64,000 bases of DNA, taken from assembly GCA_001972305.1 (NCBI GenBank), contig BDDD01000925.1, forward strand, positions 83,689 through 147,688, in the 5' to 3' direction. Positions 25,056 through 35,891 of the stretch are shown one piece after another (the stretch's first letter is position 1; every line of letters starts with the position of its first letter). This stretch comes from Cephalotus follicularis (taxonomy: Eukaryota > Streptophyta > Magnoliopsida > Oxalidales > Cephalotaceae). The notes beneath the pieces are model-generated. The model made no database searches. It saw only the letters and a program-made list of their open reading frames with translations, and was not told the origin of the DNA. A program made the position numbers and the translations under genes.

Positions 25056-25073
25056 CTACAAACACAGATTTCA
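25056..25073 (-). other. Double in-frame stop between gag and pol, SIRE-B
   Basis: Gag and pol share one frame but are separated by TGA, four sense codons, then TAG. SIRE-C has the same arrangement at 29,982-29,999. The TAG lies in TTTGTAG/GTGTG, which would also serve as a splice acceptor. Confidence 0.8.
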
Positions 25074-26711
25074 AATTTTTGTTTGAGGTACCCAACAAAT
25101 CTTGGGTCCTTTAGGGTTAGTTAATATGGTTCCTTTGGGAACCCAACTCCTTTTAGTTCTAAAAAAGTTCGAGTCATGCAATGCATTTTGTTTATAAAAA
25201 CATGAAGATGGAGTATGGCCATTGTTACCACAAACATTGCAAGACACAATTACATGTCTTTTATGCACATTGTTCCTTCTATGAAAACATGATGAATATG
25301 CATGACCATACTTACCACAATGTGTGCACATGATATTTTTCTTACTCAAGGCATTTTTCCTATGATAACATTTTGAGTGTGTGTGTCCACGTTTTCCACA
25401 AAAATTGCATGATCTAGTCAAGTTCTTCCTAAACATGGCATTTGTCTTATGGAAGCAAGTAAAGGAGGTGTGTCCTATTTTACCACAATAATCACACATG
25501 GTTTTCTTTTTTAATCTTGGCCTTATCAACCTTTTCCTTTTCAATTTTCTCCTTCCTATCAAAGAATGTTTGATAAAGCTTGACATTGTTCATTTCTTCA
25601 AATCCTAGTCCCGCTTTATCAAATACGCATCTTTGCATTCCAAGAAGTTTTTCAAGCTTCTCACTACTATTAGAGAACTTTGAAAAGGTTTTCTTTAAGG
25701 CTTCTATCTCTTCCTTGAGATTTTTGTTTTCCTTAACAAGGTAAGCTATTTCATTTTCAAGGAGGTCTACCTCAATTTCATTTGAGGTTTCTTCCTTCGC
25801 CAATTTTAGTTCATCATTTTCATATGTTAATGACTTAACCTTTTTCTTCATAGAGGCAATCATAGAACTATATTTTTCTACTAATAAGACAAGTTCGGTC
25901 TTCCACCAAATTTCTTCTTGCTAGCAAGGAACTTTTTGAACCTCCGAGTAATGAATGCTAGCTCTTCATCATCATCATCATCATCATCGGAGTCTTCGGT
26001 TTGAGATGATTTTAAGGCAACAATCTTCTTCTTCTTCTTCTCCTTTTCTTCATCGTCATCCTTATTTTGCATTGACAATTCATGAGTCATCAATGACCTA
26101 AGGAGATCTTCCAATGCAAGAACATTGAGGTTCTTTGCTTCCTTAATTGCGGTGACCTTTGGCATCCATGATCTTGGCAAGCACCTAAGAATTTTTTTTA
26201 CCATTTCACTGTTAGAATATGTCTTATCTAAAGCTTGTAAAGAATTAATAATGTTAGTAAATCTAGAGAACATGGATTTAATATCCTCATTCTCATTCAT
26301 AGTAAACATTTCATAATCATGTACAAGCATGCTGATTTTGGCCTCTTTAACTTGATTGGTCCCTTCGTAGGTGACCTCAAGTCTATCCCAAATTTCCTTG
26401 GCAGAAATGCAAGACGAAATTCTATTAAAACCATTGGAATTTATAGCACAAATAATAATATGCTTGGCCTTTGAATTTATTTGGACTCTCTTCCTATCAT
26501 TGTCATCATATAGATTCCTAGGTTTGGAGACTACTTCCCCACTCTCAAGTGTGATGGTGGGGAGATTAGGACCATCAACTATGAGGTCCCAAAGGTTATA
26601 GTCAAGGGATTGAATGAAAATAGTCATCTTGGCCTTCCAATGGCTATAGTTATTACCATCGAAGTAAGGGGGTTTGGAGATGTTTTGGCTTTCTCCCATG
26701 TTTGAGTTCAT
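25071..26711 (-). pseudogene. SIRE-B gag with zinc-knuckle array
   Basis: The N-terminal 240 residues carry the copia gag signature (SKPPYFDGNNYSHWKAKM, then the long helical UBN2-type region), followed by a Lys/Asp-rich stretch coded by simple repeats. About 270 bp present in SIRE-C (30,829-31,096) is missing at about 25,898, which removes the CX2CX4HX4C knuckle and shifts the frame. After that come a coiled-coil segment and four further knuckles of the form CX2CX4HX4C (CDYCGKIGHTSFTC is the first) between 25,180 and 25,500. A further frameshift in an A-run near 25,510 separates the coiled coil from these knuckles. Gag would package RNA in cytoplasmic particles; this copy is not functional. 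Confidence 0.85.
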
Positions 26712-26762
26712 TGTCGACTAAGATCGTTAAAGGCTCTAACAATTAAGAATAATAAGCCTTCC

Positions 26763-26774
26763 GCTCTGATACCA
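26763..26774 (-). promoter_or_regulatory. Primer binding site of SIRE-B
   Basis: Minus strand TGGTATCAGAGC, complementary to the initiator tRNA-Met 3' end, two bases after the LTR. Confidence 0.93.
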
Positions 26775-26776
26775 AT

Positions 26777-27913
26777 TGAATAAACTACAGGGGGGTGAAT
26801 TGTAGTTTCTAAAAATAATCTGCACTTTTCGCAATGAACAAAGATAAGGAACAATAGCAAATTAAATAGTAATGTAAAGAGATAGAACTAGAGAGATTTG
26901 CAAACACTAGTTTAGAGTGGTTCGGCCAAACTCTTGCCTACGTCCACTTTTCCGAAGGATCTCCTTGAGTTTCCACTAGTTCTCCGAATACAATTACGGG
27001 TGCTATCCGGTATACCTTTGTGATTGACCTCAATCACTTATAATTTCTCTTTGGGTTCACTCCCCAAATTCACTAGGGTTCACTCCCCTATTACAATCAA
27101 AGTATAAAGAGTAGTGTTTTGATCTAAACCTCTCACAAGGTTGGATATTACAAGATAAGTTTGCTCAAAACAGTGAGAACAAGAATTGGCTTAAAATGTA
27201 AAACAAAGGCTTTTGAATGAGCTTTTGATTTTGATGTACTTTGAATTTTTCTTTGAATGATGTTTGTATATTTGCTTTGCTTGTGTTGTTCACTTCTCAT
27301 ATCTTCAAAAAATTCGTCCATTTATAGCTTCTTGCCTCATAGATCCATTGGGAAAGCATTAGAAAAAAATTCTTTAATGGAATGTCCACTAAAATGCTGT
27401 CAGAAACTGTTCCAGCCGACTAAAGTGTCGACTGTCTCCTTCAAAGCGTCGACGGTCATGTGACCGTTGGGGATCTCAAATTTGAATATTCAGCTCAAAG
27501 CGCAGGCGTTCAAAGTTGGAGTCGACTGTCACCTCAAAGCGCTGACGCTTAGTCTTGGACGTCGACGCTTAAGCAGATTTCAATTGCCATTTGCTCCACT
27601 GTTTCAGCCGGCAGGCGCTTTGCACAAAGAGCAGGCGCTTTGTACCTTAAAGCGCAGACGCTTGAATCTGAGCGTCGACGGTTTGAGTGTTATTTCCATT
27701 TCTTCAAACACTCCACTGGTAGACGCTTAGCCTCTTATCTCGACCGCCTGATAAAGCGCTGACGCTTCAAGCTTGGGCGTCGACGGTCTGGGCTATGTTC
27801 TGCATAAATCTTGTTGTTTTACTTCGCTTTATTTCTTTCTTGCACATTAAGAAACTTTGTCAAATACAAATATGTTATCATCAAAACTTAGGATTGAGAC
27901 ATAAATTTCAACA
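26777..27913 (-). mobile_element. SIRE-B 5' LTR
   Basis: TGAATAAACTAC to TTTCAACA on plus, with the PBS at its left and the TSD CCTCT at its right. The TATAAATGG box is at 27,318-27,326. It differs from the left LTR by scattered substitutions. Confidence 0.92.
27418..27785. repeat. GTCGAC palindrome array, SIRE-B 5' LTR
   Basis: Nearly the same sites and spacing as the array in the other SIRE-B LTR. Confidence 0.9.
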
Positions 27914-28916
27914 CCTCTCTTAAAACCATTTTCAAGTAGATATCCACTTAGCTTTTCATACCAAGCTCTTGGAGCTTGTTTCAAGCCATATAGAGCTTTT
28001 GAAAAGTTAAAAACATGGTCGGGTAAATGAGGGTTTTCAAACCCGGGAGGTTGTTCCACATAAACTTCCTCCTTAATTAACCCATTTAAAAAGGCACTTT
28101 TTACATCCATTTGAAAAAGAGTAAAATCCTTAAAAGAAGCATATGCAAGCAATATGCGTATGGACTCTAATCTAGCTACGAGTGCATATGACTCATCAAA
28201 GTCGATTCCCTCTTCTTGGGAATATCCCTTAGCAACCAACCTAGCTATGTTTCTAATAACAATACCTTGGTCATCTACCTTGTTCCTATAAACCCATTTT
28301 GTACCTATTATGTTTTGGTTACTAGGTCTAGGTACGAGGTTCCATACTTTACTCCTTTCAAATTGATTCAATTCTTCTTGCATGGCATTAATCCAATTTT
28401 CATCCTTTTCGGCCTCATTTATATTTTTAGGCTCAATTTGTGATAAAAAAGCAATGTAATTGTGATTAATGCTAGATCTAATGGATACACCTAATCTAGG
28501 ATTACCTATTATAGCTTCATGAGGATGTCCTCTACCACCTTCAAGGTTTTGTCATGAAGAGCTTCTTGATAGATTTCTTGAGGGGTTTCTTCTTCGGTGG
28601 ACTCCTCCCTTTTGGCTTCATCTAGATTAAGCTTGTTAACACCATTCTTAATAAAATCTACACAATCATCAACAATAACTTCTTTTGGAAGTTTAGGGTT
28701 AGATTTATCAAAAATAACATGCATTGATTCTTCAACAAGTAAGGTTCTTTTATTAAAGCATCTATAAGCCCTACTATGAGAAGAATAACCAAGAAAAATA
28801 CCTTCATCGACTTTGGAGTCAAATTTTCCAAGATGCTCTTTTCCATTATTGTGGATAAAGCACTTGCAACCGAAGGTATGAAAATAACTAATGTTCGGCT
28901 TTCTCCCCCTCCATAA
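27914..28916 (-). pseudogene. SIRE-C integrase C-terminus and RT N-terminus
   Basis: This is the middle of the SIRE-C pol gene. It starts with the integrase tail (the LWRGRKPN and [14 protein letters not shown] blocks). The connecting region is broken by a frameshift near 28,530, and the RT N-terminal half follows with the [20 protein letters not shown] and [11 protein letters not shown] blocks, up to the insertion point of SIRE-B. The RT continues at 14,048. A stop also separates this part from the protease-integrase frame at 28,917. Confidence 0.88.
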
Positions 28917-29981
28917 CTAATATGGAGTATTTTTGAGAATCGGCCTAATTGATATGCGATTAAGGATATAACACGAAGTATTTATTGTTTCGGCCCAAAA
29001 ATATTTTGGTAAATTATTTTCATTTAAAAGTGTTCTACACATTTCTTGTAGAGTTATATTCTTCCTTTCAACAACCCCATTTTGTTGAGGTGTTCTAGGA
29101 GTCGAGAACTCATGTATAAAACCATTTTCGTTACAAAAGTTTTCAAACAAATGATTTTCAAATTCTTTTCCATGATCACTTCTAATTTTAGAAATTGAAG
29201 TGTCTTTTTCATTTTGAAGGGTTTTGCAAAAATGTGAAAATTCTTTAAAAGATTCACTTTTGTGGGCTAGGAAAATAGTCCATGTATATCTTGAATAATC
29301 GTCTACAATGACCATGGCATAAGATTTTCCTCCTAGGCTTCTAACATCTATTGGTCCAAATAAGTCTAGATGTAAAAGTTGCAAAGGCCTAGTTGTAGAT
29401 ACAATGTTCTTGCTTTGAAATGAGGCTCTAGTTTGTTTTCCATATTGGCATGCATCACAAACTCTATTCTTTTCAAAACTAATCTTAGGAAGTCCTTTAA
29501 CTAGTTCATGTTTCAAAAGCTTTGAAATGGTTGACATTCCTACATGACCTAATCTTCTATGCCATAGACAACTATCATCATTCATGGAAACCAAACATTT
29601 AATATTAACTAAATCATCTATATCTACTACATATACATTTCCATGTCTATGTCCAAAAAACTTTACTTGATCATCATTTATATTTATCACTTTGCATAAG
29701 TCCTTTTCAAAAACGACTCTACAATCCTTGTCACATAATTGACTTATGCTCAATAGATTGTGCTTGAGTTCATTAACAAACAACACATTATGAATGGGAG
29801 TTTTAAGGTTACCTATGGAGCCAACACCTTTGATTTTTCCTTTTGCATTGTCTCCGAATGTTACTTCTCCTCCTTCCTCTGGTTCATATTTGACGAAGAG
29901 ACTTTTGTCGCCCATCATATGCTTGGAACATCCACTATCCAAGCACCATTGTGTCTTCTTGGATAATGCCTTCAAGCACAC
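28917..29981 (-). CDS. SIRE-C protease and integrase core
   Basis: A frame of 354 codons beginning with GTG. The order is protease (WCLDSGCSKHMMGD), the HHCC zinc region (LWHRRLGHVG ... CDACQYGKQ) and the integrase core with HLDLFGP, RSDHGKEF and NGVVERKNI, then YFWAETINTSCYILNR. The catalytic D, D, E residues are kept. It stops at ILKNTPY where the family continues. The copy keeps the segment that SIRE-B has lost. No ATG stands at its start, as expected for a polyprotein. Confidence 0.88.
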   Translation of the reverse strand: MCLKALSKKTQWCLDSGCSKHMMGDKSLFVKYEPEEGGEVTFGDNAKGKIKGVGSIGNLKTPIHNVLFVNELKHNLLSISQLCDKDCRVVFEKDLCKVININDDQVKFFGHRHGNVYVVDIDDLVNIKCLVSMNDDSCLWHRRLGHVGMSTISKLLKHELVKGLPKISFEKNRVCDACQYGKQTRASFQSKNIVSTTRPLQLLHLDLFGPIDVRSLGGKSYAMVIVDDYSRYTWTIFLAHKSESFKEFSHFCKTLQNEKDTSISKIRSDHGKEFENHLFENFCNENGFIHEFSTPRTPQQNGVVERKNITLQEMCRTLLNENNLPKYFWAETINTSCYILNRISIRPILKNTPY

Positions 29982-29999
29982 CTACAAACATAAATTTCA
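29982..29999 (-). other. Double in-frame stop between gag and pol, SIRE-C
   Basis: TGA, four codons, TAG, the same frame and spacing as SIRE-B. The second of the four codons differs between copies (CTG against TTA, both Leu), while both stops are kept. Confidence 0.8.
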
Positions 30000-31916
30000 A
30001 ATTTTCGTTTGAGGTACCCAACAAACTTTGGGTCCTTTGAGGTTAGTCAAAATGGTTCCCTTGGGAACCCAACTTCTTTTTACGCTTGAGAAATTCAAGT
30101 CATTCAATACATTCTGTTTATAAAAGCATGATGTAGAAGTGTGTCCATTATTACCACAAATATTGCAAGACACAACTACTCTTCTTTTATGCATATTATT
30201 TCTTCTATAAAAACAAGATGAAAATGCATGACCATACTTACCACAATGTGTACACATGACATTAATTCTTTTCTTATTAATGGCATTCTTCCTACGATAA
30301 CATTGTGAGGGTGTGTGTCCATGTTTACCACAAAAATTACATGAGTTAATCAAATTCTTTCTAAACATGGCATTCTTTTTATGGAAGCAAGTAAAAGATG
30401 TGTGTCCAACTTTACCACAATAGTCACACATGGTTTTATTTTTAATTTTAGCCTTTTCAACCTTTTCTTTTTCTATTTTCTCCTTCCTATCAAAGAATGT
30501 TTGATAAAGCTTAACATTGTTCATTTGCTCATATTCTAGGCCGGCTTTATCAAAAACACATATTTGCATCCCAAGGAGATTTTCAAGCTTCTCACTACTA
30601 TTAGAAAACTTTGAGAAGGTTTTCTTTAAAGCTTCTATTTCCTCCTTGAGATTTTTGTTCTCGTTTACAAGGTATGCTACTTCATTTTCCAGGAGGTCTA
30701 CCTCAATTTCATTTGAGGTTTCTTCCTTGGCCAATTTTAGTTCATCATTTTAATTTGCCAAAGACTTAACCTTTTTCTTTAATAAAGCAATTATAGAGCT
30801 ATACTTTTCTACTACTAGAACAAGTTCGTCATATGTTACCTCATCACTTTCTTCTTCTTCTTGTTCCTCCAAAGCCATCAATGCTATTTGAGCCACCTCT
30901 TCATTTGAGTCTTCATCCGAGCTAGACTCATCACTATCGTCCCATGTTGCGATCATGGCCTTCTTCTTCTTCTTGTATAGGTCTTTCTTTTTGAGGCGAG
31001 GGCAATCGCTTTTGTAGTGCCCTGGTTTGTTGCACTCGAAGCATATGATTTCTTCAAGTTTGCTTCCCTCTCCCTTTTGGTGGATTCTCTTATTTGGCTT
31101 TCCACCAAATTTCCTTTTGCTAGCAAGGAACTTTTTGAACCTCCAGGTGATAAATGCTAGTTCTTCGTCGTCATCATCATCATCCTTTGAATCTTTGGTT
31201 TGTGGTGATTTTAAGGCAACAATCTTCTTCTTCTTCTTCTCCTTTTCTTCATCGTCATCCTTCTTTTGCATTGATAATTCATGAGTCATTAATGACCCAA
31301 GAAGATCTTCTAATGCAAGGACATTGAGGTTCTTTGCTTCCTCAATTGCTGTGACCTTTGGCATCCAAGTCCTTGGTAAGCACCTAAGAATTTTCCTCAC
31401 CATTTCACTATTAGTATACATTTTATCAAGAGCTTGTAATGCATTAATGATGTTTGTAAATCTAGAGAACATAGATTTAATATCTTCGTTCTCATTCATG
31501 GTGAACATTTCATACTCATGAACAAGCATGCTAACTTTGGCTTCCTTAACTTGATTAGTCCCTTCATAGGTGACTTCAAGTCTCTCCCACATTTCCTTGG
31601 AGGAAACGCAAGATGAAATTCTATAAAAATCATTAGAATTTATAGCACAAATAATGATATGCTTAGCCTTAGCATTTATTTGGACTCTTTTCCTATCATT
31701 ATCATCATAGAGATTCCTAGGCTTGGACACTACATACCTGTTTTCAAGAGTGACGGTGGGGAGATTAGGACCATCAACTATGAGGTCCCATAGGTTGTAG
31801 TGAAGGGATTGAATAAAAATGGTCATCTTTGCTTTCCAATGGCTATAGTTGTTGTCATCGAAATAAGGGGGTTTAGAGATGTTTTGGCTCTCTCCTACGT
31901 TTGAGTTCATTGTCAA
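29997..31916 (-). pseudogene. SIRE-C gag with five zinc knuckles
   Basis: The gag domain begins at the MTMNSNVGESQN start (SKPPYFDDNNYSHWKAKM), followed by the helical UBN2-type region and a Lys/Asp-rich block. The main knuckle (CFECNKPGHYKSDC) is next, then an acidic Ser/Glu-rich segment and a coiled coil. A single TAA near 30,750 (GAA in SIRE-B) interrupts it. Four more CX2CX4HX4C knuckles follow in the remaining 245 codons, each about 30-36 residues apart. Apart from the one nonsense codon the gene is complete. The multi-knuckle tail looks like a tandem duplication of one RNA-binding unit. Confidence 0.88.
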
Positions 31917-31961
31917 TCTAGATCGTCAAAGGCTCTAACAATTAAGAATAATAAGCCTACT

Positions 31962-31973
31962 GCTCTGATACCA
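31962..31973 (-). promoter_or_regulatory. Primer binding site of SIRE-C
   Basis: Minus strand TGGTATCAGAGC, two bases after the LTR. Confidence 0.93.
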
Positions 31974-31975
31974 AT

Positions 31976-33105
31976 TGAATAAACTACAAGGGGGGGTGAA
32001 TTGTAGTGTCTAAAAATTATCTAAACTTTTCGCAATTTAAAACAATGAACAACAAAATCAAGCAATAGCAATTTAACCAACAATAAAAAGAGAGAGAGTT
32101 AGAGAGATTGCAATAGAGTGGTTCGGCGTAACTCTTGCCTACGTCCACTTTTCCCAAGGATCTCCTTGAGTTTCCACTAGTTCTCCGAATACAATTCCGG
32201 GTGCTATTCGGTACACCTTTGTGATTGAACTCAATCACTTACAGCACTTTTGGGTTCACTCCCCAATTTTTCTTAGGGTTCACTCCCCTATTACAATCAA
32301 GATAGATGAAGTAGTGTTTTTATCTAAACCTCTCACAGGTTGGATATTACAAGATAAAATTGCTCAAATAAAGTAAGAGCAACAAAGGCTTAAAATGTAG
32401 GATAAAAGCTTTTAGATGAGCCTTTTTGATTTGAATGCTTGGAGTATGATTTCTTTGAATGATTTGATATCTCTTGTGTTGCTCTCCTTGTTTTTCTTCC
32501 AAACATTCGTGTATATATATCTTGTTGCCTCATAGATCCGTTGGGAATGTATTGGGATTGATTCCATAATGGAATGTACACTTAAACTCTGTCACAAACT
32601 GTTCCAGCCGACCAAAGCGTCTACTGTCACCTTTAAAGCGTCGACGCTTATGTGACCATTAGGGATCTCAAATTCAAATTTTCAGCGCAAAGCACAGGCG
32701 TTCAAAGCATTGGAGTCGACCGGCAGCTAAAGCGTTGACGCTTAGTCTTGGGCGTCGACGCTTGGGCTAGTTTTAATTCCAATTGGGCTCACTGGTTTAG
32801 ACGGCAAACGCTTTGCACAAAGAGCAGACGCTTTGTACCCAAAGCACAGACGCTTGAATCTGGGCGTCGACGGTTTGGCTATTTCTTCCACTTCTCCAAG
32901 CGCTCCACCGGTAGACGCTTAGGCCCTTGTCTCGACTGCCTCTCAAAGCGCTGACGCTTTAACCTTGGATGTCGACGGTCTGACCTGTATCTGCAGAATT
33001 CTTGTGTTGTTATGCTCACTTCATGGTTTTCTTGCACATCAAGAAACTTTGTTAAACACAAATATGTTATCATCAAAACTTAGGATTGAGACATAAATGT
33101 CAACG
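31976..33105 (-). mobile_element. SIRE-C 5' LTR
   Basis: TGAATAAACTAC to TGTCAACG on plus; the final A of CA has become G. The TATATATA stretch is near 32,511-32,520. TSD GGTAC follows. Confidence 0.9.
32610..32980. repeat. GTCGAC palindrome array, SIRE-C 5' LTR
   Basis: Counterpart of the array at 10,055. It has 20-21 bp steps in the clearest stretches and the same alternation of GCGTCGACG and GCGYTGACGC forms. Confidence 0.9.
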
Positions 33106-33707
33106 GGTACTTCAGGATTCCCTTGACCACCTCCCAGTGCTTCTCACCGGGATCTGACTGAAATCGACTTGCCATACCCAGGGGAAGCACGACATCAGGA
33201 CTAGTACATAACATGGAATACATGATCGACCCTACTGCCGAAACATAAGGTATCCGACTCATGCGTGCTCTCTCTTCAGATGTCTGAGGAGACATCTTTC
33301 GAGAAAGATGAATTCCTTCATCTATTGGCAATAAGCCTCTCTTGGAATTCTCCATGCTAAACCTTTTCAGCACCTTACTGATGTACTGACTTTGGGAAAG
33401 CCCAAGAAACCCATTGGATCTATGCCTGAAGATCCTAATACCCAGTATATAGGTGGCTTCTCTCAAATCCTTCATGGAAAAATTCTTAGTTAGCCATATA
33501 TTTGTAGACTGCAGCATCCCTACATCATTCCCAATAAGTAGGATGTCATCTACATATAGCACTAAGAAAGTGATACTAGGTCCCTCTTGCTTTCGATAAA
33601 CACTGGGCTAATCTACATTTTTGATGAAGTCAAAAGTTTTGGCTGCTTCATCAAAATGTAGATTCTAGCTACGAGATGCTTGCTTTAGTCCATAGATGGA
33701 CCGTTCG
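33106..33707 (-). pseudogene. Copia-2 reverse transcriptase, C-terminal half
   Basis: It contains LVLYVDDILLIGND, the copia RT catalytic box, then STNIWLTKNFSMKDL and the IPYVSAVGSIMYSML block. It is cut on its 3' side by SIRE-C and on its 5' side by solo LTR H. Near 33,667 the RSIYGLKQASRS motif is followed by TAG in place of the usual Trp codon TGG, and another TAG lies near 33,607. RNase H continues at 9,434. Confidence 0.9.
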
Positions 33708-35886
33708 TGTAATGACCCAAATTTCCATTAAAGATATTAATTATGGAAAGATGATGGCTATTATGTAATTGGCAAATATTTCAAGGGACCCATAGTATGA
33801 CCCTATGCTCGGGGGGGTCGGGGGCAGTGCCCCCGGAAGAAAATTTAAATTGGTTATTGCTTTGGACTAGAAATTCTGGCTTACGCGCCGACGGTTCCAG
33901 GTAAAGAGTCGACTCTTTGTAGGCAACGGACGACGCTCTAATTACAAACGTCGATGCGTTGAAGTTAAGTGTGTCACTTGACCTGGACGAGACTTCTAAC
34001 GGCGACGCTTTGTAAGAAAGCGTTAGCACCTTAGTCGGGATAGAAATTGGAGAACTCAGGACAAGCCCGTGACCGGCTACGCTTAGGTATAAAGTGTCGA
34101 CGCTTTGAGCTACGGACAAATTGCAAAATCTGACTTTTTGGCATTCTGTGAGTAAAAATCCTTAATTTTGGACACGTGGTAGGCCAGGGGAGGATGATTT
34201 GAGATGTTATCAGATGATCCAACAAGTGTCATCACTTGGATTGGCTGATTTTGAGCACATGGGCTGCTATGAGAGGGAGTTGAATTATGTGAGAGAGGGA
34301 GAAGACTTACCTCCCAAGTAACCATTCTATTTAATGGCAAAGAGGGCTGAACTCAGTCATTTTGGCTTAGAAGGAAAGTGCTCCTGCTGAGAGTGAAGTG
34401 GAGAACTCGTGGGTGAGCAAAAGAGAAAGAAATTCTAAAGTAAAGTAAGGAAATCCTATACCCATTTATGCCAAAGCTTCCTCTGTTTTGATTCAAAATT
34501 TTATAGCAGATTGTTCTATTGATATCTTGCTCAATTATTGATGAATTTTTGAATGGTTGAATGTTATGGAAACGTTAGGATGCCCTCTTTAACTGTTATG
34601 CTTTGAACGTTTCAAGATTCTATCGATTTCTTGATCAAAATCCATGTTTTAAATTGCTGTTTGGGTACTGTTTTATTCCTAGATTATGCAGCAACTTCTT
34701 TAATTCATATCTTGCTCGTTTCTTGACGAAAAATTAAATGGTTGGATGTTTTGAAAACTTTGAGATGTACTATTTAACTTCTATGTTTTATGTATCTCTA
34801 AATTCTATCGAATTCTTGATGAGAATCAATGTTTCATTTTACTGCTCATGCCCTATTTTCATATGGAACCAGCCACTTTCAAAAATTCATAGCGGATTCA
34901 ATTATCAACCAATTGCTATGATCTTGAGTTTTCTGAATTCATAAAGATATCTACATTAATGTTTATGTTTTAAGTTTTCTCTGAAAATGCTTATTTCTAT
35001 ATGAATTATCAGTTTTAGCAAAGTTATGCAAAACTGTTTTATGAACTCATTTGAGTCAAATACTCAAATGAAGAAAAAGGTTTATGAATTGTGAAAGAAA
35101 TGTTATGAAATGATTTTTATGAATGCTTTGAACTGATCACTCAAAGTAAATGATGAATGAACCGCCCTTGGATTGCGATCCAAGGGGAATGGAGAGAGAT
35201 GCTCAATGTTAATGGAGCGCAAAGTGCTCGCGGACATGCATGCGATGTAAGGATAGTAGTCGGGGAGTGCACAAAGCCCCGGTGAAGCGGTGTAAAAGGG
35301 TTCATTAAGGTTTTTATGACTTTCATGTTTACGAAATGATCTAGTTATGATTTTAACTAGAAAAGTGATATGTTTTATGAAATGTTTTAGTCATATATGT
35401 CAACTAGAAAAAAATTACGATGAAATGTGTTTACAGTAAAATACCTTACTAAGCTATTTTGAGCTCATTCCTTTCGATGTTTGTTTTCAAATAAAATGTT
35501 TTCAGGAAAGGATTAAGAGGAGAATGCGAGCTTAGAGGGAGATCTTAAGAAGGAGTTTTTGTAAAATAAAGGCTATGCAATAGTGTTTGCATAAATGTTT
35601 TGATATGTAATAAGAACGAAGTTTTTCCGGTGTATTATATGTTTATGTAGAAGGATGATCCTATGCGAATTTATAACAATGCTATGGTTGTGATACCTTT
35701 AGATATGATGAGAATGTATAAGGTTTGAATTTAAGATTATGTATTATGTTGCAAGACATGAGTTTATGATGTAATGTACTTTTGGAGAAGAGTACCAAAG
35801 GTTGTAACGTTTCGCACCCCATGTAACGCAACCGATCCTCGGAGTTCGCTTTGAGCTATTAGCGAGCTCGGGTCGAGGACGTTACA
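33708..35886 (+). mobile_element. Solo LTR H (TGTAATGACCC...GACGTTACA) in Copia-2 RT
   Basis: It is bounded by the perfect TSD GTTCG (33,703-33,707 and 35,887-35,891) and has TG...CA ends with short inverted termini TGTAA/TTACA. At 2,179 bp it contains no gag, pol, PBS or polypurine tract, so it is best read as a solo LTR left by LTR-LTR recombination. The ends are of Ty3/gypsy style. A 17-bp palindrome CGGGGGCA-G-TGCCCCCG is near 33,818, and a GTCGAC-type array is near its start. Open frames inside are not transposon genes. Confidence 0.85.
33885..34115. repeat. GTCGAC-type palindrome array in solo LTR H
   Basis: Sites include GCGCCGACGG, AGAGTCGACTCT, ACGTCGATGCG, GGCGACGCTT and GTGTCGACGC. 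They are less regular than in the copia LTRs, but the core is the same. Confidence 0.7.
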
Positions 35887-35891
35887 GTTCG

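Larger units (their letters stand above)
14049..27913 (-). mobile_element. SIRE-B: Sirevirus-like Ty1/copia element with both LTRs
   Basis: The LTRs are 14,049-15,191 and 26,777-27,913, with perfect TSD CCTCT at 14,044-14,048 and 27,914-27,918. The two LTRs differ at few positions by eye, so this is a recent insertion. The order in sense is LTR, PBS, gag, protease-integrase, RT-RNase H, extra ORF, untranslated region (interrupted by G), LTR. Without G it is about 9.3 kb. Compared with SIRE-C it has lost about 270 bp of gag and about 180 bp of integrase, so it cannot make a full Gag or integrase. Confidence 0.93.
9440..33105 (-). mobile_element. SIRE-C: Sirevirus-like Ty1/copia element, split by SIRE-B
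   Basis: Both LTRs are present (9,440-10,548 and 31,976-33,105), with TSD GGTAC at 9,435-9,439 and 33,106-33,110. The minus-strand order is LTR, PBS, gag, protease, integrase, RT, RNase H, extra ORF, polypurine tracts, LTR. The terminal A expected in TG...CA at the right end reads G, a point change. Without the SIRE-B insertion it is about 9.8 kb, a usual Sirevirus size. Sirevirus placement rests on gag-pol sequence type, the extra ORF after pol and repeated polypurine tracts. Confidence 0.92.

Noticed and set aside
25960..26050. Microsatellite of CAT/CTT repeats
   Set aside because: These codons encode the Asp- and Lys-rich stretch of gag; the same tract is in SIRE-C.
26763..26774. tRNA-like text TGGTATCAGAGC
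   Set aside because: It is a primer binding site matching only the tRNA 3' end; no cloverleaf can be drawn around it.
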